Shown: positions 1-8,712 of the stretch, piece after piece
Layout of the letters: every line of letters begins with the position of its first letter
Numbering within the stretch: the stretch's first letter is position 1
Assembly: GCA_022013685.1 (NCBI GenBank)
Contig: JAKLPV010000012.1
Location: 1-36,076 of the forward strand
Reading direction: 5' to 3'
Source: Anaerolineae bacterium
Lineage (GTDB): Bacteria; Chloroflexota; Anaerolineae; Anaerolineales; Villigracilaceae
DNA: 36,076 nt
Translations under genes and position numbers: made by a program
Notes under the pieces: generated by a model
Seen by the model: the letters and a program-made list of their open reading frames with translations, nothing else
Told to the model about the DNA's origin: nothing
Databases searched by the model: none

Positions 1-1
1 C

Positions 2-595
2 ACCCAGACCTTCAACCGCCTGCTTGGCCCCTATCGCCACGAATCGCTGACCGTGGTACAGGGCGACTTCAACGATGGCATGGAATACGACGGACTGTAC
101 TTCCTGCCCAACTCTTTTTACAACCTGTATGACAACACAGAGCGCAATTACCTGGTTATGGTTGCCGCCCACGAGACCAGCCACATGTGGTGGTTCGGCG
201 CAGTCGGCAACGATCAGGCCAACGAGGCCTGGCTCGATGAAAGCCTGGCAACCTACAGCGAACGCCTGTTTTACGAAGACCACTATCCCGATGCCCTGCC
301 CTGGTGGTGGAGTTACCGGATCACGTTCTACGCGCCCGAAGGCAAAATCGACAATCCGGTTTCAACCTATGGCGGATTCACCCCCTACACCAACGCCACC
401 TACCGCCGCGGCGCGCTCTTCCTGGAAGACCTGCGCCAACGCATCGGCGATGAAGCTTTCTTCGCCTTCCTGAAAGAATACTACACCCAGATGACTGGCC
501 AACGCGCCACCCGGGCCGATTTCTTCAGGGTGCTTTCAAACCACCATACAGCCGATCTTTCAGGCCTGCTGGCTGAGTATTTCGAGCAGCCTTAA
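2..595 (+). CDS. M1 family metallopeptidase (aminopeptidase N-like), C-terminal part
   Basis: The gene enters the window from the left and stays open from base 2, so only the C-terminal ~197 residues are present. They contain the gluzincin zinc site: HETSH, then 18 residues further on the Glu of NEAWLDES, followed by TYSERLFYE. This is the HExxH-N18-E arrangement of M1 aminopeptidases, in which the two His and the distal Glu bind zinc and the first Glu is the general base. The ERAP1-like C-terminal domain of full-size aminopeptidase N is missing: the protein stops ~130 residues after the zinc site. It is therefore the short type, common in Chloroflexota as exported or lipid-anchored peptidases. 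Any signal peptide lies outside the window. The family call is firm; substrate and location are inferred. Confidence 0.85.
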   Translation, partial: TQTFNRLLGPYRHESLTVVQGDFNDGMEYDGLYFLPNSFYNLYDNTERNYLVMVAAHETSHMWWFGAVGNDQANEAWLDESLATYSERLFYEDHYPDALPWWWSYRITFYAPEGKIDNPVSTYGGFTPYTNATYRRGALFLEDLRQRIGDEAFFAFLKEYYTQMTGQRATRADFFRVLSNHHTADLSGLLAEYFEQP

Positions 596-685
596 TCCAA
601 CAGAAAGAAGAAAATTCTTTTCTTAGCGATCCTCCTGATGCCGGTCGCGCACTTTGCGGCTCGAAAGTTCCTGGACAAAAAATGA
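596..685 (+). other. In-frame hydrophobic extension after the peptidase stop (possible small membrane ORF)
   Basis: After the TAA of the peptidase the same frame stays open for 29 codons and ends in a TGA that overlaps the next gene's start as ATGA. The translation is a lysine-rich start (SNRKKK), a hydrophobic stretch (ILFLAILLMPVAHFA) and a basic tail (RKFLDKK), which looks like a single membrane segment. There is no ATG until an internal one at 638. It may be a membrane tail cut off by a recent stop mutation, a readthrough product, a small protein with an unusual start, or chance. Confidence 0.3.
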
Positions 686-1290
686 AAATCACCTTCATCC
701 GTCACGGCCAAAGCGTGGCCAATACCCTACAGATCATCTCGAATCGCGATCTGCCTCATCCCTTAACCGACCTCGGACGCCAGCAGGCTGAAGCCTTGTC
801 GCAAACCGTGTCCCGAACCCGTTTCGAGCACATCTACACCAGCCCGGTGCCGCGCGCCGTCGAAACAGGCCAAATCCTGTCCGAAAGACTTAACTCTCCC
901 CTGCGTATCGAACCCGCCCTGCGCGAATACGACTGCGGAGAGTTGGAAGGCCGCGGCGACCCCGAAGCCTGGCAAATCCACCAGCAGTTTGTACAAGACT
1001 GGTTCAACGGCCTGCGCCGGGACGAGTGCCCACCCGGCGGCGAAACCTTCCACGACATTCGCAAGAGGATGAAAGCTTTTCTCGAAACCCTATCCGCGGA
1101 ATTTGGAGAGACGGATGCGCACTTTCTGTGTGTCAGCCACGGCGGCACACTGGTCTTTGGCCTGCCAGAACTGCTCGTTAATATTCCGTTCGTTTTCGCC
1201 CGCCAGAACATTCCCGAACACGCCGACCTGATCGTGGCTGAACACTACCCCGGCGGTTGGGCCAGCCTGCGCTGGTGCAAGCACCTATAA
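682..1290 (+). CDS. Histidine phosphatase family protein (phosphoglycerate mutase-like)
   Basis: A 202-residue protein of the branch-1 histidine phosphatase superfamily. The N-terminus reads MKITFIRHGQS, giving the RHG motif with the catalytic phosphohistidine at residue 8. The second conserved His is in CVSHGG near residue 155, and the proton-donor Glu is probably in EYDCGELEG. Members hydrolyse phosphate from small metabolites, proteins or nucleotides; the sequence does not show which. It is cytoplasmic, with no signal peptide. It lies 86 bp after the peptidase and 13 bp before the hydrolase, so the three may be cotranscribed. Phosphoserine phosphatase or alpha-ribazole phosphatase are possible specific roles, but there is no cobalamin context here. 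Confidence 0.85.
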   Translation: MKITFIRHGQSVANTLQIISNRDLPHPLTDLGRQQAEALSQTVSRTRFEHIYTSPVPRAVETGQILSERLNSPLRIEPALREYDCGELEGRGDPEAWQIHQQFVQDWFNGLRRDECPPGGETFHDIRKRMKAFLETLSAEFGETDAHFLCVSHGGTLVFGLPELLVNIPFVFARQNIPEHADLIVAEHYPGGWASLRWCKHL

Positions 1291-1303
1291 GGAATTCATC
1301 CCC

Positions 1304-2170
1304 ATGCCCGCCTACGAACATACCTACCTGCAAATCAACGACCAAATTCGCCTGCATATCGTCCTGGCCGGGCCGCCGGAAGGCAAACCTGTCCTGCTCC
1401 TGCACGGATTCCCCGAATTCTGGTACGGTTGGCGAAACCAGATCATGGCCCTGGCGGCCAAGGGCTACCGCGTCATCGTCCCGGACCAGCGCGGATACAA
1501 CCTTTCGAGCGCGCCCAAAGATGTGGCGGCTTACGGGCTGGAAGATCTCAGCCAGGATGTGATCGCCATTCTCGATCATTACGGCATCGAAAAAGTCTTC
1601 CTGGTCGGCCACGATTGGGGCGCCGCTGTCGCCTGGACGGTTGCCATCCTGCACCCCGAGCGGGTCGAGAAACTGGCCATTCTCAACGTGCCACACCCGG
1701 CAGTGATGACACGCACCCTGACCAAATCGCCGCGCCAGATACTCAAGAGTTGGTACATCGGCTTTTTCCAGATTCCCGGCCTGGCCGATTGGCTGATGAG
1801 TCGCAACAATTTCGCAGGGATAATCGGAATGCTCAAAGCCAGCGGCAAGCCGTCCACTTTCAGCGCGGATGACCTGGCAGAATACCGCAAAGCCTACGCC
1901 AATTCCGGCGGGCTGACCGGCATGATCAACTGGTACCGCGCCATCGTCCGCTTCCGACCAAATATGAAGGGAAAATCCCGACTGGAGATGCCGGTGCGCA
2001 TCCTGTGGGGCAAGCAAGACATTGCCCTGAGCGCCGAAATGGCCGAAGACAGCCTGAAGCTTTGCAAAAACGGGGAGTTGATCTTCTTCGAGAACGCCAC
2101 CCATTGGGTGCAGCACGATGAAGCAGAAGCGGTGACAAAGAATCTATTGGATTTTCTCAAACAGACATGA
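1304..2170 (+). CDS. Alpha/beta hydrolase, epoxide hydrolase-like
   Basis: A 288-residue alpha/beta-hydrolase. The oxyanion-hole motif HGFPEFWYGWR is at residues 34-44. The nucleophile elbow reads GHDWGAA, with Asp104 as nucleophile. The acid is probably the Asp of WGKQD, and the catalytic His is in THWVQHDE near the C-terminus. An Asp nucleophile in a GHDWG context is typical of epoxide hydrolases and haloalkane dehalogenases; HGFPE favours the epoxide hydrolase branch. A cap domain fits residues ~130-215. The start has an AAGGA ribosome site 8 nt upstream. It is probably cytoplasmic and the last gene of the + strand run, followed by a strong terminator. The substrate cannot be told. Confidence 0.85.
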   Translation: MPAYEHTYLQINDQIRLHIVLAGPPEGKPVLLLHGFPEFWYGWRNQIMALAAKGYRVIVPDQRGYNLSSAPKDVAAYGLEDLSQDVIAILDHYGIEKVFLVGHDWGAAVAWTVAILHPERVEKLAILNVPHPAVMTRTLTKSPRQILKSWYIGFFQIPGLADWLMSRNNFAGIIGMLKASGKPSTFSADDLAEYRKAYANSGGLTGMINWYRAIVRFRPNMKGKSRLEMPVRILWGKQDIALSAEMAEDSLKLCKNGELIFFENATHWVQHDEAEAVTKNLLDFLKQT

Positions 2171-2224
2171 AAGGCGCATAAAAACAGGGCCAATCTAAAA
2201 AAGTCAAAATTATTTGTTTAACGG

Positions 2225-2258
2225 AAAGAGCAAAATCTGTGCACAGATTTTGCTCTTT
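2225..2258 (+). terminator. Rho-independent terminator, perfect 34-bp palindrome
   Basis: The two 17-base halves, starting AAAGAGCAAAATC, are exact complements and run directly into a T-rich tract. It lies 54 bp after the alpha/beta hydrolase stop and ends that transcript. Because the palindrome is perfect it could also act as a cruciform or a regulator site. Confidence 0.75.
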
Positions 2259-2378
2259 TTGAATTTAATCCCTGAAATCTGCGCACAGGACCTGCACAAA
2301 ACGGGAATCGATTTTAAAAACAAAATTGATAATATTTAATATTATAAAAGGAAAATATAAAATATATTTATATAAGTA

Positions 2379-2407
2379 TTGACTTTCAAAATATATCTTT
2401 GTATAAT
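2379..2407 (+). promoter_or_regulatory. Sigma-70-type promoter of the ABC-2 exporter operon
   Basis: TTGACT (2379-2384), a 17-bp spacer and a perfect TATAAT (2402-2407) lie in a very AT-rich stretch (2310-2420). Transcription would start near 2414 and leave a leader of about 138 nt before the ATPase gene. Apart from this promoter and the terminator at 2225, the 2171-2551 gap holds nothing else I can identify. Confidence 0.75.
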
Positions 2408-2551
2408 TCAAGCATAAAGGATCGATTTATCAGAAACCCTGAACTATAATTTCACACTCGAATTTGGATTGATGGCTGGTTGATAGCGGGTCGACAGGAA
2501 AAAAGACGGCGCTATGGGTATCATCAAGACAATTCGAAAAGGAGTATGAGA

Positions 2552-3589
2552 ATGTCTGATTGGGCTGTTGAAGCTGAGAACCTGGTCAAAAAGTTCCCCC
2601 AGCGCACCCCCTCCGCTGAAAAGGGCGAGAAGAAAAAGTCATTCTGGCCGTTCGGGAAGAAAGAACCCCAGACGCTGTTCGCCGCGGTGGACGGGGTCAA
2701 CCTTCAGATCGAGCGCGGCGAGATCTTTGGCCTGCTCGGGCCGAACGGCGCGGGCAAATCCACCACCATCCGCATGTTATGCACGCTGCTCGAGCCAACC
2801 AGCGGAACGGCGCGCGTCAACGGCTATGACGTGGTCAGGCAGGCCAACGACGTGCGCCGCAGCCTGGGGACCCTGCTGGCGGGTGAACGCTCGATTTACT
2901 GGAAACTCTCGGGGCGCGAGAATCTGGAATACTTTGCAGCCTTGAACCACATCCCGCCAACGGTAGCCAGGAAACGGGTCGATGAGCTGCTGGAGCGGTT
3001 GGAGATCAAGGAACGTTCCAATGAGTTGGTCGAAAAATATTCGACCGGTATGCGCCAGCGCATCGCCATAGCCAAAACGCTCCTGGCCCGCCCCCCCATC
3101 CTGCTTTTGGATGAGCCTACGCTCGGTCTCGATCCACAGGCCGCGCGCAACCTGCGCGAACTGATCCTGGATCTGCAAAAGGACGGTCATACCATTTTAC
3201 TGACCACCCACTACATGGAAGAAGCCGACCAGCTCTCGGATCGCATCGGCATCATCGACACCGGCAAGGTCATCGCGCTCGACACGCCCGACGGGTTGAA
3301 GCAGCGCATCGGCCAGAAAGAAATCGTCAAGCTGGAAGTGGCCGGCTGGTACAAAAAGGTCGGCGAGAAATTGACCCAGCTTCAGGGTGTCGAAAACCTG
3401 TCTGCCCACGACACCGGCAAAGACGGCGTCTGGGAAGTCAGCATGCAGTCGAGCAATTCGCGCGCCATCCTGCCGGGCGTGGTCGAAGCCGTCAACTACA
3501 ACGGCACACGCCTGCTCAACATGAATATCCTCAAGCCCACGCTCGAAGATGTCTTCATCGATCTGACCGGCAAGGCGCTGCGGGATTAA
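2552..3589 (+). CDS. ABC-2 type exporter ATP-binding protein (DrrA/CcmA-like)
   Basis: The ATPase subunit of an export ABC transporter. Walker A is GPNGAGKST, the signature is YSTGMRQRIAIAKTLL, Walker B is ILLLDEPTLGLDP, and the H-loop is TTHYMEEADQLSDR. A ~85-residue C-terminal extension is typical of DrrA-like subunits. An unusual Lys-rich insert (EKGEKKKSFWPFGKKEP) lies between the first strand and the rest of the nucleotide-binding domain. I chose the ATG at 2552 because GGAG ends 7 nt upstream; the ATG at 2546 sits on the same ribosome site, and an upstream in-frame start at 2480 has none. It is followed after 10 bp by two permease genes. Substrate unknown; drug, lipid or polysaccharide export are the usual roles. 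Confidence 0.9.
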   Translation: MSDWAVEAENLVKKFPQRTPSAEKGEKKKSFWPFGKKEPQTLFAAVDGVNLQIERGEIFGLLGPNGAGKSTTIRMLCTLLEPTSGTARVNGYDVVRQANDVRRSLGTLLAGERSIYWKLSGRENLEYFAALNHIPPTVARKRVDELLERLEIKERSNELVEKYSTGMRQRIAIAKTLLARPPILLLDEPTLGLDPQAARNLRELILDLQKDGHTILLTTHYMEEADQLSDRIGIIDTGKVIALDTPDGLKQRIGQKEIVKLEVAGWYKKVGEKLTQLQGVENLSAHDTGKDGVWEVSMQSSNSRAILPGVVEAVNYNGTRLLNMNILKPTLEDVFIDLTGKALRD

Positions 3590-3599
3590 GGATGCGGAA

Positions 3600-4466
3600 A
3601 TGACAACCTCGACCCAATCCATCGGACATTCCAGCCCGCTGGCGGACCTGCGCGCCCTTTGGGCGGTGGTGCGCCGCGAGTGGCTGTACTTTGTGCGCTA
3701 CCCAAGCTGGATCATTGCCCTCATTATCTGGCCGCTCATCTTCCCGATGGCTTACCTGCTGACCGGGCGGGCGCTGGCCGGGCCGGATGGCAGCGGCATG
3801 GCCCAGTTCCAGCTTGTCTCCGGTTCAACGGATTTCTTCGGCTACGTTGCCATCGGCACAACCATTTGGATGTGGCAGAACATCGTGCTCTGGAATGTCG
3901 GCTTTTCGCTGCGCAACGAACAAATGCGCGGCACGCTCGAATCGAACTGGCTTTCGCCCACCTGGCGCTTTGCCTACTTGCTCGGCAGTACCATCCCGCA
4001 GGTGCTGCAAATGCTCATGCTCATCCTCGTTTCTGCGCTCGAATTCTCTCTGCTCTTCGGCGTGCGCTTCGACGGCAGCCTGTGGCTGAGCGTGCTGATG
4101 ATCCTGGCGACCATCCCCTCGATCTACGGACTGGGCTTTGCCTTTGCCAGCCTGGTCATCACGGTCAAGGAAGCCAACGCCTTCGTCTTCCTGGTGCGCG
4201 GCATGGTGATGATCTTTTGTGGCATCACCTTCCCGATCAGCCTGCTGCCCGGCTGGATGCAGTCTGTGGCGCTCTGGATGCCGCAAACTTATGCCATCAA
4301 CGGGATGCGCCTGGCCGCCATGAAACCGGCAGTGACCGTTGCAGACGTTTGGCCCGACATCCGCGCGCTGCTGCTCTTCGGCGCGTTCTGGCTGGTGGTC
4401 GGCTACACACTCTTCAACTGGATGGAACGCCGCGCCCGCCGCACCGGCGCAATCGGTCAATATTAA
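3600..4466 (+). CDS. ABC-2 type transporter permease
   Basis: A 288-residue membrane protein with about six hydrophobic segments. The first follows a cytoplasmic N-terminus with the RREWLYFVRYPSW amphipathic motif typical of ABC-2 permeases; the last ends before MERRARRTGAIGQY. The segment GITFPISLLPGWMQSVALWMPQTYAINGMR matches the conserved C-terminal region of the family. It lies 10 bp after the ATPase and 11 bp before a paralogous permease that ends in ERRVRQRGTLGQH, so the exporter is probably a heterodimer with one ATPase. Confidence 0.88.
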   Translation: MTTSTQSIGHSSPLADLRALWAVVRREWLYFVRYPSWIIALIIWPLIFPMAYLLTGRALAGPDGSGMAQFQLVSGSTDFFGYVAIGTTIWMWQNIVLWNVGFSLRNEQMRGTLESNWLSPTWRFAYLLGSTIPQVLQMLMLILVSALEFSLLFGVRFDGSLWLSVLMILATIPSIYGLGFAFASLVITVKEANAFVFLVRGMVMIFCGITFPISLLPGWMQSVALWMPQTYAINGMRLAAMKPAVTVADVWPDIRALLLFGAFWLVVGYTLFNWMERRARRTGAIGQY

Positions 4467-4477
4467 AGGTGTAAAGC

Positions 4478-5332
4478 ATGGACAACAATTTCTCTCTCTC
4501 CCGCCCAAATTTCAGCTCGCATCTGCAAGTGCTGAATGCCATCGTGCGCAAAGATTGGAAACATTACTGGCGTTATCCGCTCAACGCCGTTTCGACCATC
4601 TTCCAGCCCGTCATCTGGCTGACGCCGGCTTATTTCATGGGTCAGGCCTTCAGCATCAACGGGCGCGCCACGGGCTTTGAAGCCTACAGCGGCACCGCCG
4701 ATTACATGTCCTTCATCCTGCTCGGTACCGTTCTGACCAATTTCATCAACGCCGTCTTCTGGGGTATGGGATACGCGCTTAAAAACGACATGGATTCAGG
4801 CGTAATGGAATCGAACTGGCTGACCCCCGTTCCGCGCCTGCTCATTCTGACCGGACGCTCGATCACCAACCTGATCGTCACCACGGTCACATCGACCATT
4901 ATGCTGGTTATCGCCGCCCTGCTGTTCGGATTCCGCGTCAGCGGGGATATATTGAATGCCTTTGTGCCGGTTATCCCGATGATGATTGGGCTGTACGGGT
5001 TTGGCTTCGCTTTCGCGGCGGTGGTAATGATCATGCGCGAAGCCAACACACTCGTGGATGTCAGCAGTTTCCTGGTCGGCATTTTTTCCGGCACGAATTT
5101 TCCGGTCAACGCGCTGCCCAAATGGCTGCTGCCGATCTCACTGGCGCTGCCGCTGACCTACGGCATGGACGCGGTGCGTGGCTACCTGCTCAAAACCACC
5201 ACCCTGCTGCCCATCGCCTGGGAGATCGCCCTGCTGGTCGTCTTTATGTTCATCATGCTCTGGATCGGCGTCTGGGCCTTCAACTCGCTCGAACGCCGGG
5301 TACGCCAGCGCGGCACACTGGGGCAGCACTAA
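4478..5332 (+). CDS. ABC-2 type transporter permease
   Basis: The second permease of the exporter, 284 residues, paralogous to the previous one. It shares the start region (RKDWKHYWRYP against RREWLYFVRYP), the conserved NFPVNALPKWLLPISLALPLTYGMDAVRG region and the basic tail. About six transmembrane segments are visible. The start ATG has an AAGG-like site in AAAGGTGTAAAGC upstream. It is the last gene of the operon and is closed by the terminator at 5364. The subunit probably pairs with the upstream permease and the shared ATPase in the inner membrane. Confidence 0.88.
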   Translation: MDNNFSLSRPNFSSHLQVLNAIVRKDWKHYWRYPLNAVSTIFQPVIWLTPAYFMGQAFSINGRATGFEAYSGTADYMSFILLGTVLTNFINAVFWGMGYALKNDMDSGVMESNWLTPVPRLLILTGRSITNLIVTTVTSTIMLVIAALLFGFRVSGDILNAFVPVIPMMIGLYGFGFAFAAVVMIMREANTLVDVSSFLVGIFSGTNFPVNALPKWLLPISLALPLTYGMDAVRGYLLKTTTLLPIAWEIALLVVFMFIMLWIGVWAFNSLERRVRQRGTLGQH

Positions 5333-5363
5333 GCGAAGCCTGCCCGCTTGCGTCCTGCAAAAA

Positions 5364-5397
5364 CAGGGCTGACTCTCTCGTCAGCCCTGTTTTTTTT
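5364..5397 (+). terminator. Rho-independent terminator of the ABC-2 operon
   Basis: A 9-bp stem CAGGGCTGA/TCAGCCCTG with an 8-nt loop is followed by eight T. A-residues on the other side make it partly bidirectional, suiting its position between convergent operons. Confidence 0.85.
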
Positions 5398-5461
5398 ACC
5401 ACGACGGAAACCCGTCTTTTGTTTTTCGCACTCCGTTGTGATACGTCGTAGCCGTCGTGGT
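5398..5461. repeat. Inverted repeat between convergent ABC operons
   Basis: A 10-bp perfect inverted repeat, ACCACGACGG at the left and CCGTCGTGGT at the right, encloses ~44 bp, just after the terminator. It may serve as the 3' structure of the - strand operon ending at 5490, or be a remnant of a mobile repeat. Confidence 0.5.
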
Positions 5462-5489
5462 AAAGTTTTTTAGGCACTACGCCAATAAA

Positions 5490-7868
5490 CTACATCGACT
5501 GGCCCTTGCTGACCTGGCCCAGATCGACCTTGAAGGCCGAGCGCAGGCCGGGGATGGCCGCCAGGAGCACAATCAGCAGCACGGCGGCGCTGGCCAGGGG
5601 CAAGGAACGCGGATAGAACATGGCCACCAGCCCGTAGAAATCCATATCGACCGAGTGCGCCACCAGGAAGCCGGCTTCGCGTCCGAGGGGGATGCCAAGC
5701 CCAATCCCGAGCGCCGCCAGGATGAGAATCTCGGTCAGAACCGAGACAATGATCTCGCGGCGGGTGATGCCCAGCGAGCGCATAATCGCCAGGTCGGCCT
5801 GCTGCTCCTGCAAACGGGCATTGACCGTGTTCAGGATGACCGCCAGGGTCAACAGCGCGCCAAAGGCGGCAAAGGCCCACGAGTTGATCCGCCAGAAAGC
5901 CAGGTAATTGTTGACATCCCGGACGAAGGCCGGGTAATCCTCGACAGAAACCACGCCAGGGATTTTTGCCAGGGCTTCGCGGGCATCGGCCATGCGGCCA
6001 GGCTCGGCGCGCACCAGGGCCGCGTTGCTGATGGAGGCGTCACCCGGCATCCACTTGTTGAACAGGCTGCGCGGTACAAAAACCGGGCTGCCGAAGGTCT
6101 GCGAGACGATGCCCAGGATTTGGGCCTGTTCCGTTTGCTCATCGACCGTCAGGGTCAGCGTGTCGCCCACCCCGGCCTCGAGCACCCGCGCCAGGTTGTG
6201 ACCGATCCAGACGCCCTCAGCGCTCGAAAAAGCGGGCGCGCCCTCCAGCGTGGTCAGCACGATGTATGGATCGTTCTCATCGAGCACAAAAGCCAGGGTG
6301 TCGAAGGTTTTCGTGGCGCTTTGGGCCGTCAGCAGGCCAAACAGCGCCGCCTGGGCCGAGCTGACCCCTTCCGCCTTCTCGGCCCGCCGCTCGAGGCTGC
6401 TGGCCGAAACTGGCTGGCTGAGCACCAGGCGCAGGTCATAGTGATTCGAACCGAAATAATCGCTGAAACTGAAATCCATCGCATCGGCCAGCCCGACCGC
6501 CGCAAAAACCATGACCGTACCCATCATCACGCCCAGGGCGGTGGCCAGCGAACGCCCCGGTGAGCGCAGGATGTTGCGCATGGTCTGGCGCAGGAAGAGC
6601 GGCAAAAAGCCCAACGACAGACGGCTAACCGCATTCGGGGTGCGCGGCGTGGGCGGGCGCAGGGCAATCCCGGGCGGCGTGCCCGATTCTGTCCAGGCGG
6701 GGTAGGCCCCGGCCAGCGTCGTCCCGGCCACCACCAGCCCAAAACCGAGCAAAATGAAGGGGAACTGCGGGGTGTTGGCAAAACCGGGCAGGTAACCACC
6801 CGCGATCGCGTCCACGAAGGGGTACATGGTGGTAAACGAGGCAAAATAACCGAGCACGCTGCCCACCAGCCCGCCCGAAATGCCGATAAGCAGGCCAAAG
6901 GTTAGGTAATGGGCGACCAGCTCGGGGCGCGAAACGCCCAGGGCGCGCAGGGTGCCAATCCGCTGGCGCTCGGAGCCGACAAACTGCCCGAGCAGGATGA
7001 AGGTCACGACCAGCGTCACCAGCAGGAACAGCCCCGAAAAGAGGGCCATGACCTGGAAGTTGCCGTTGATGTTGGCCTGGACGACGCCGCCCGAGGCGGT
7101 TTCCTCGCGCTCGCGGAGTTCGAGATTGTCCTGGCGATGGAGCGCCTGCTGCAAGTCGGCTTTGACCCTGGCCCGCAGCGCGCTCGAATCGTCGAAGGAA
7201 TTGACCCCCAGGCTGATGACCACGTCATTGACCAGGCCATCGGCCCCAAGCAGGCCCGCCAGCGTTGCATAGCGCACCCATGCCACCCCGAACGCGGAGG
7301 GCGCCGGGAAGGGCGACTCGCGGCTGCTGCCGGAGACCAGATATTCCGGGTTGAAGGCCAGCCCGGCCAGCGTGAATTTGTGTTTTTCGCCGTTGATCCA
7401 GATCGTAACTTTATCGCCGGGGCGCAGGCCGTGATAGTCGGCAAAACGCTTGAGCAGCAAGATTTCATCGTTGGCCCGGATGTCGCGCCCGTTGGGGATG
7501 TCGTTGAAGTTGACAGTGGGCTGGCCATGATTGGGTACGGTCACCAGGCGCAGGGTGGTCAGCGATTTTCGCTCGGGGTCGAGTTGAATGCCGCTATCCA
7601 CCACCAAACGCCCCTCAACGGCGGTCACTCCCTCGATCTCCCGAATCTTTTCGACAATCGAATCGGAAGCCGGGTCGAAACGGGCCTGGAAATCCATGTA
7701 TTGCTGTTTGTCGTACATGCTGTAGACCGAGGCCAGCACGCTTTGGCCGGCCGGGTAAAACGCGCCATAAAAGGCGGTGCCCATCACGACCACGACCCAG
7801 ACCGCCAGGAAACGCGCGCGGTGCATTTTCAAATCGCCAAGAATTTTACGGCGCAGGGTTGTCAGCAT
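5490..7868 (-). CDS. ABC transporter permease, FtsX/MacB-LolC family (duplicated domain)
   Basis: A 792-residue permease. It has one N-terminal membrane segment ([19 protein letters not shown]), a large outer domain, three membrane segments around residues 270-390 that form the first FtsX domain, then a second anchor ([20 protein letters not shown]), a second outer domain and a final FtsX triplet (residues ~660-780). This two-unit layout is the long type of MacB/LolCDE-like permease, which acts by mechanotransmission rather than classical transport and often handles lipoproteins, antibiotics or peptides. The first FtsX domain carries the characteristic [14 protein letters not shown] sequence after its second helix. 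The ATPase gene lies 3 bp upstream, so the two are cotranscribed. No MacA-like adaptor gene is adjacent. Confidence 0.88.
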   Translation of the reverse strand: MLTTLRRKILGDLKMHRARFLAVWVVVVMGTAFYGAFYPAGQSVLASVYSMYDKQQYMDFQARFDPASDSIVEKIREIEGVTAVEGRLVVDSGIQLDPERKSLTTLRLVTVPNHGQPTVNFNDIPNGRDIRANDEILLLKRFADYHGLRPGDKVTIWINGEKHKFTLAGLAFNPEYLVSGSSRESPFPAPSAFGVAWVRYATLAGLLGADGLVNDVVISLGVNSFDDSSALRARVKADLQQALHRQDNLELREREETASGGVVQANINGNFQVMALFSGLFLLVTLVVTFILLGQFVGSERQRIGTLRALGVSRPELVAHYLTFGLLIGISGGLVGSVLGYFASFTTMYPFVDAIAGGYLPGFANTPQFPFILLGFGLVVAGTTLAGAYPAWTESGTPPGIALRPPTPRTPNAVSRLSLGFLPLFLRQTMRNILRSPGRSLATALGVMMGTVMVFAAVGLADAMDFSFSDYFGSNHYDLRLVLSQPVSASSLERRAEKAEGVSSAQAALFGLLTAQSATKTFDTLAFVLDENDPYIVLTTLEGAPAFSSAEGVWIGHNLARVLEAGVGDTLTLTVDEQTEQAQILGIVSQTFGSPVFVPRSLFNKWMPGDASISNAALVRAEPGRMADAREALAKIPGVVSVEDYPAFVRDVNNYLAFWRINSWAFAAFGALLTLAVILNTVNARLQEQQADLAIMRSLGITRREIIVSVLTEILILAALGIGLGIPLGREAGFLVAHSVDMDFYGLVAMFYPRSLPLASAAVLLIVLLAAIPGLRSAFKVDLGQVSKGQSM

Positions 7869-7871
7869 GGG

Positions 7872-8573
<702 letters not shown>

Positions 8574-8672
8574 TGGGGCTCCTATTCCAAACCCGGGGCG
8601 TGGGTTGTGCGATGTAAGTTCTTCCAATTACGATAGCAAAATAATTCTCCAAAGTCGCGTGACATTTGTCAT

Positions 8673-8712
8673 ATAAAAACAGGGTTGCGAAATGTCGCAG
8701 CCCTGTTTTTAT
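8673..8712. terminator. Bidirectional terminator after the PEP-synthase-like gene
   Basis: A long A/T-flanked stem, ATAAAAACAGGGTTGCGA pairing with TCGCAGCCCTGTTTTTAT (one mismatch) around a 4-nt loop AATG, overlaps the first base of the stop codon of the gene ending at 8712. The T tract lies on both strands. It separates this gene from the ABC pair starting at 8573. Confidence 0.85.
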
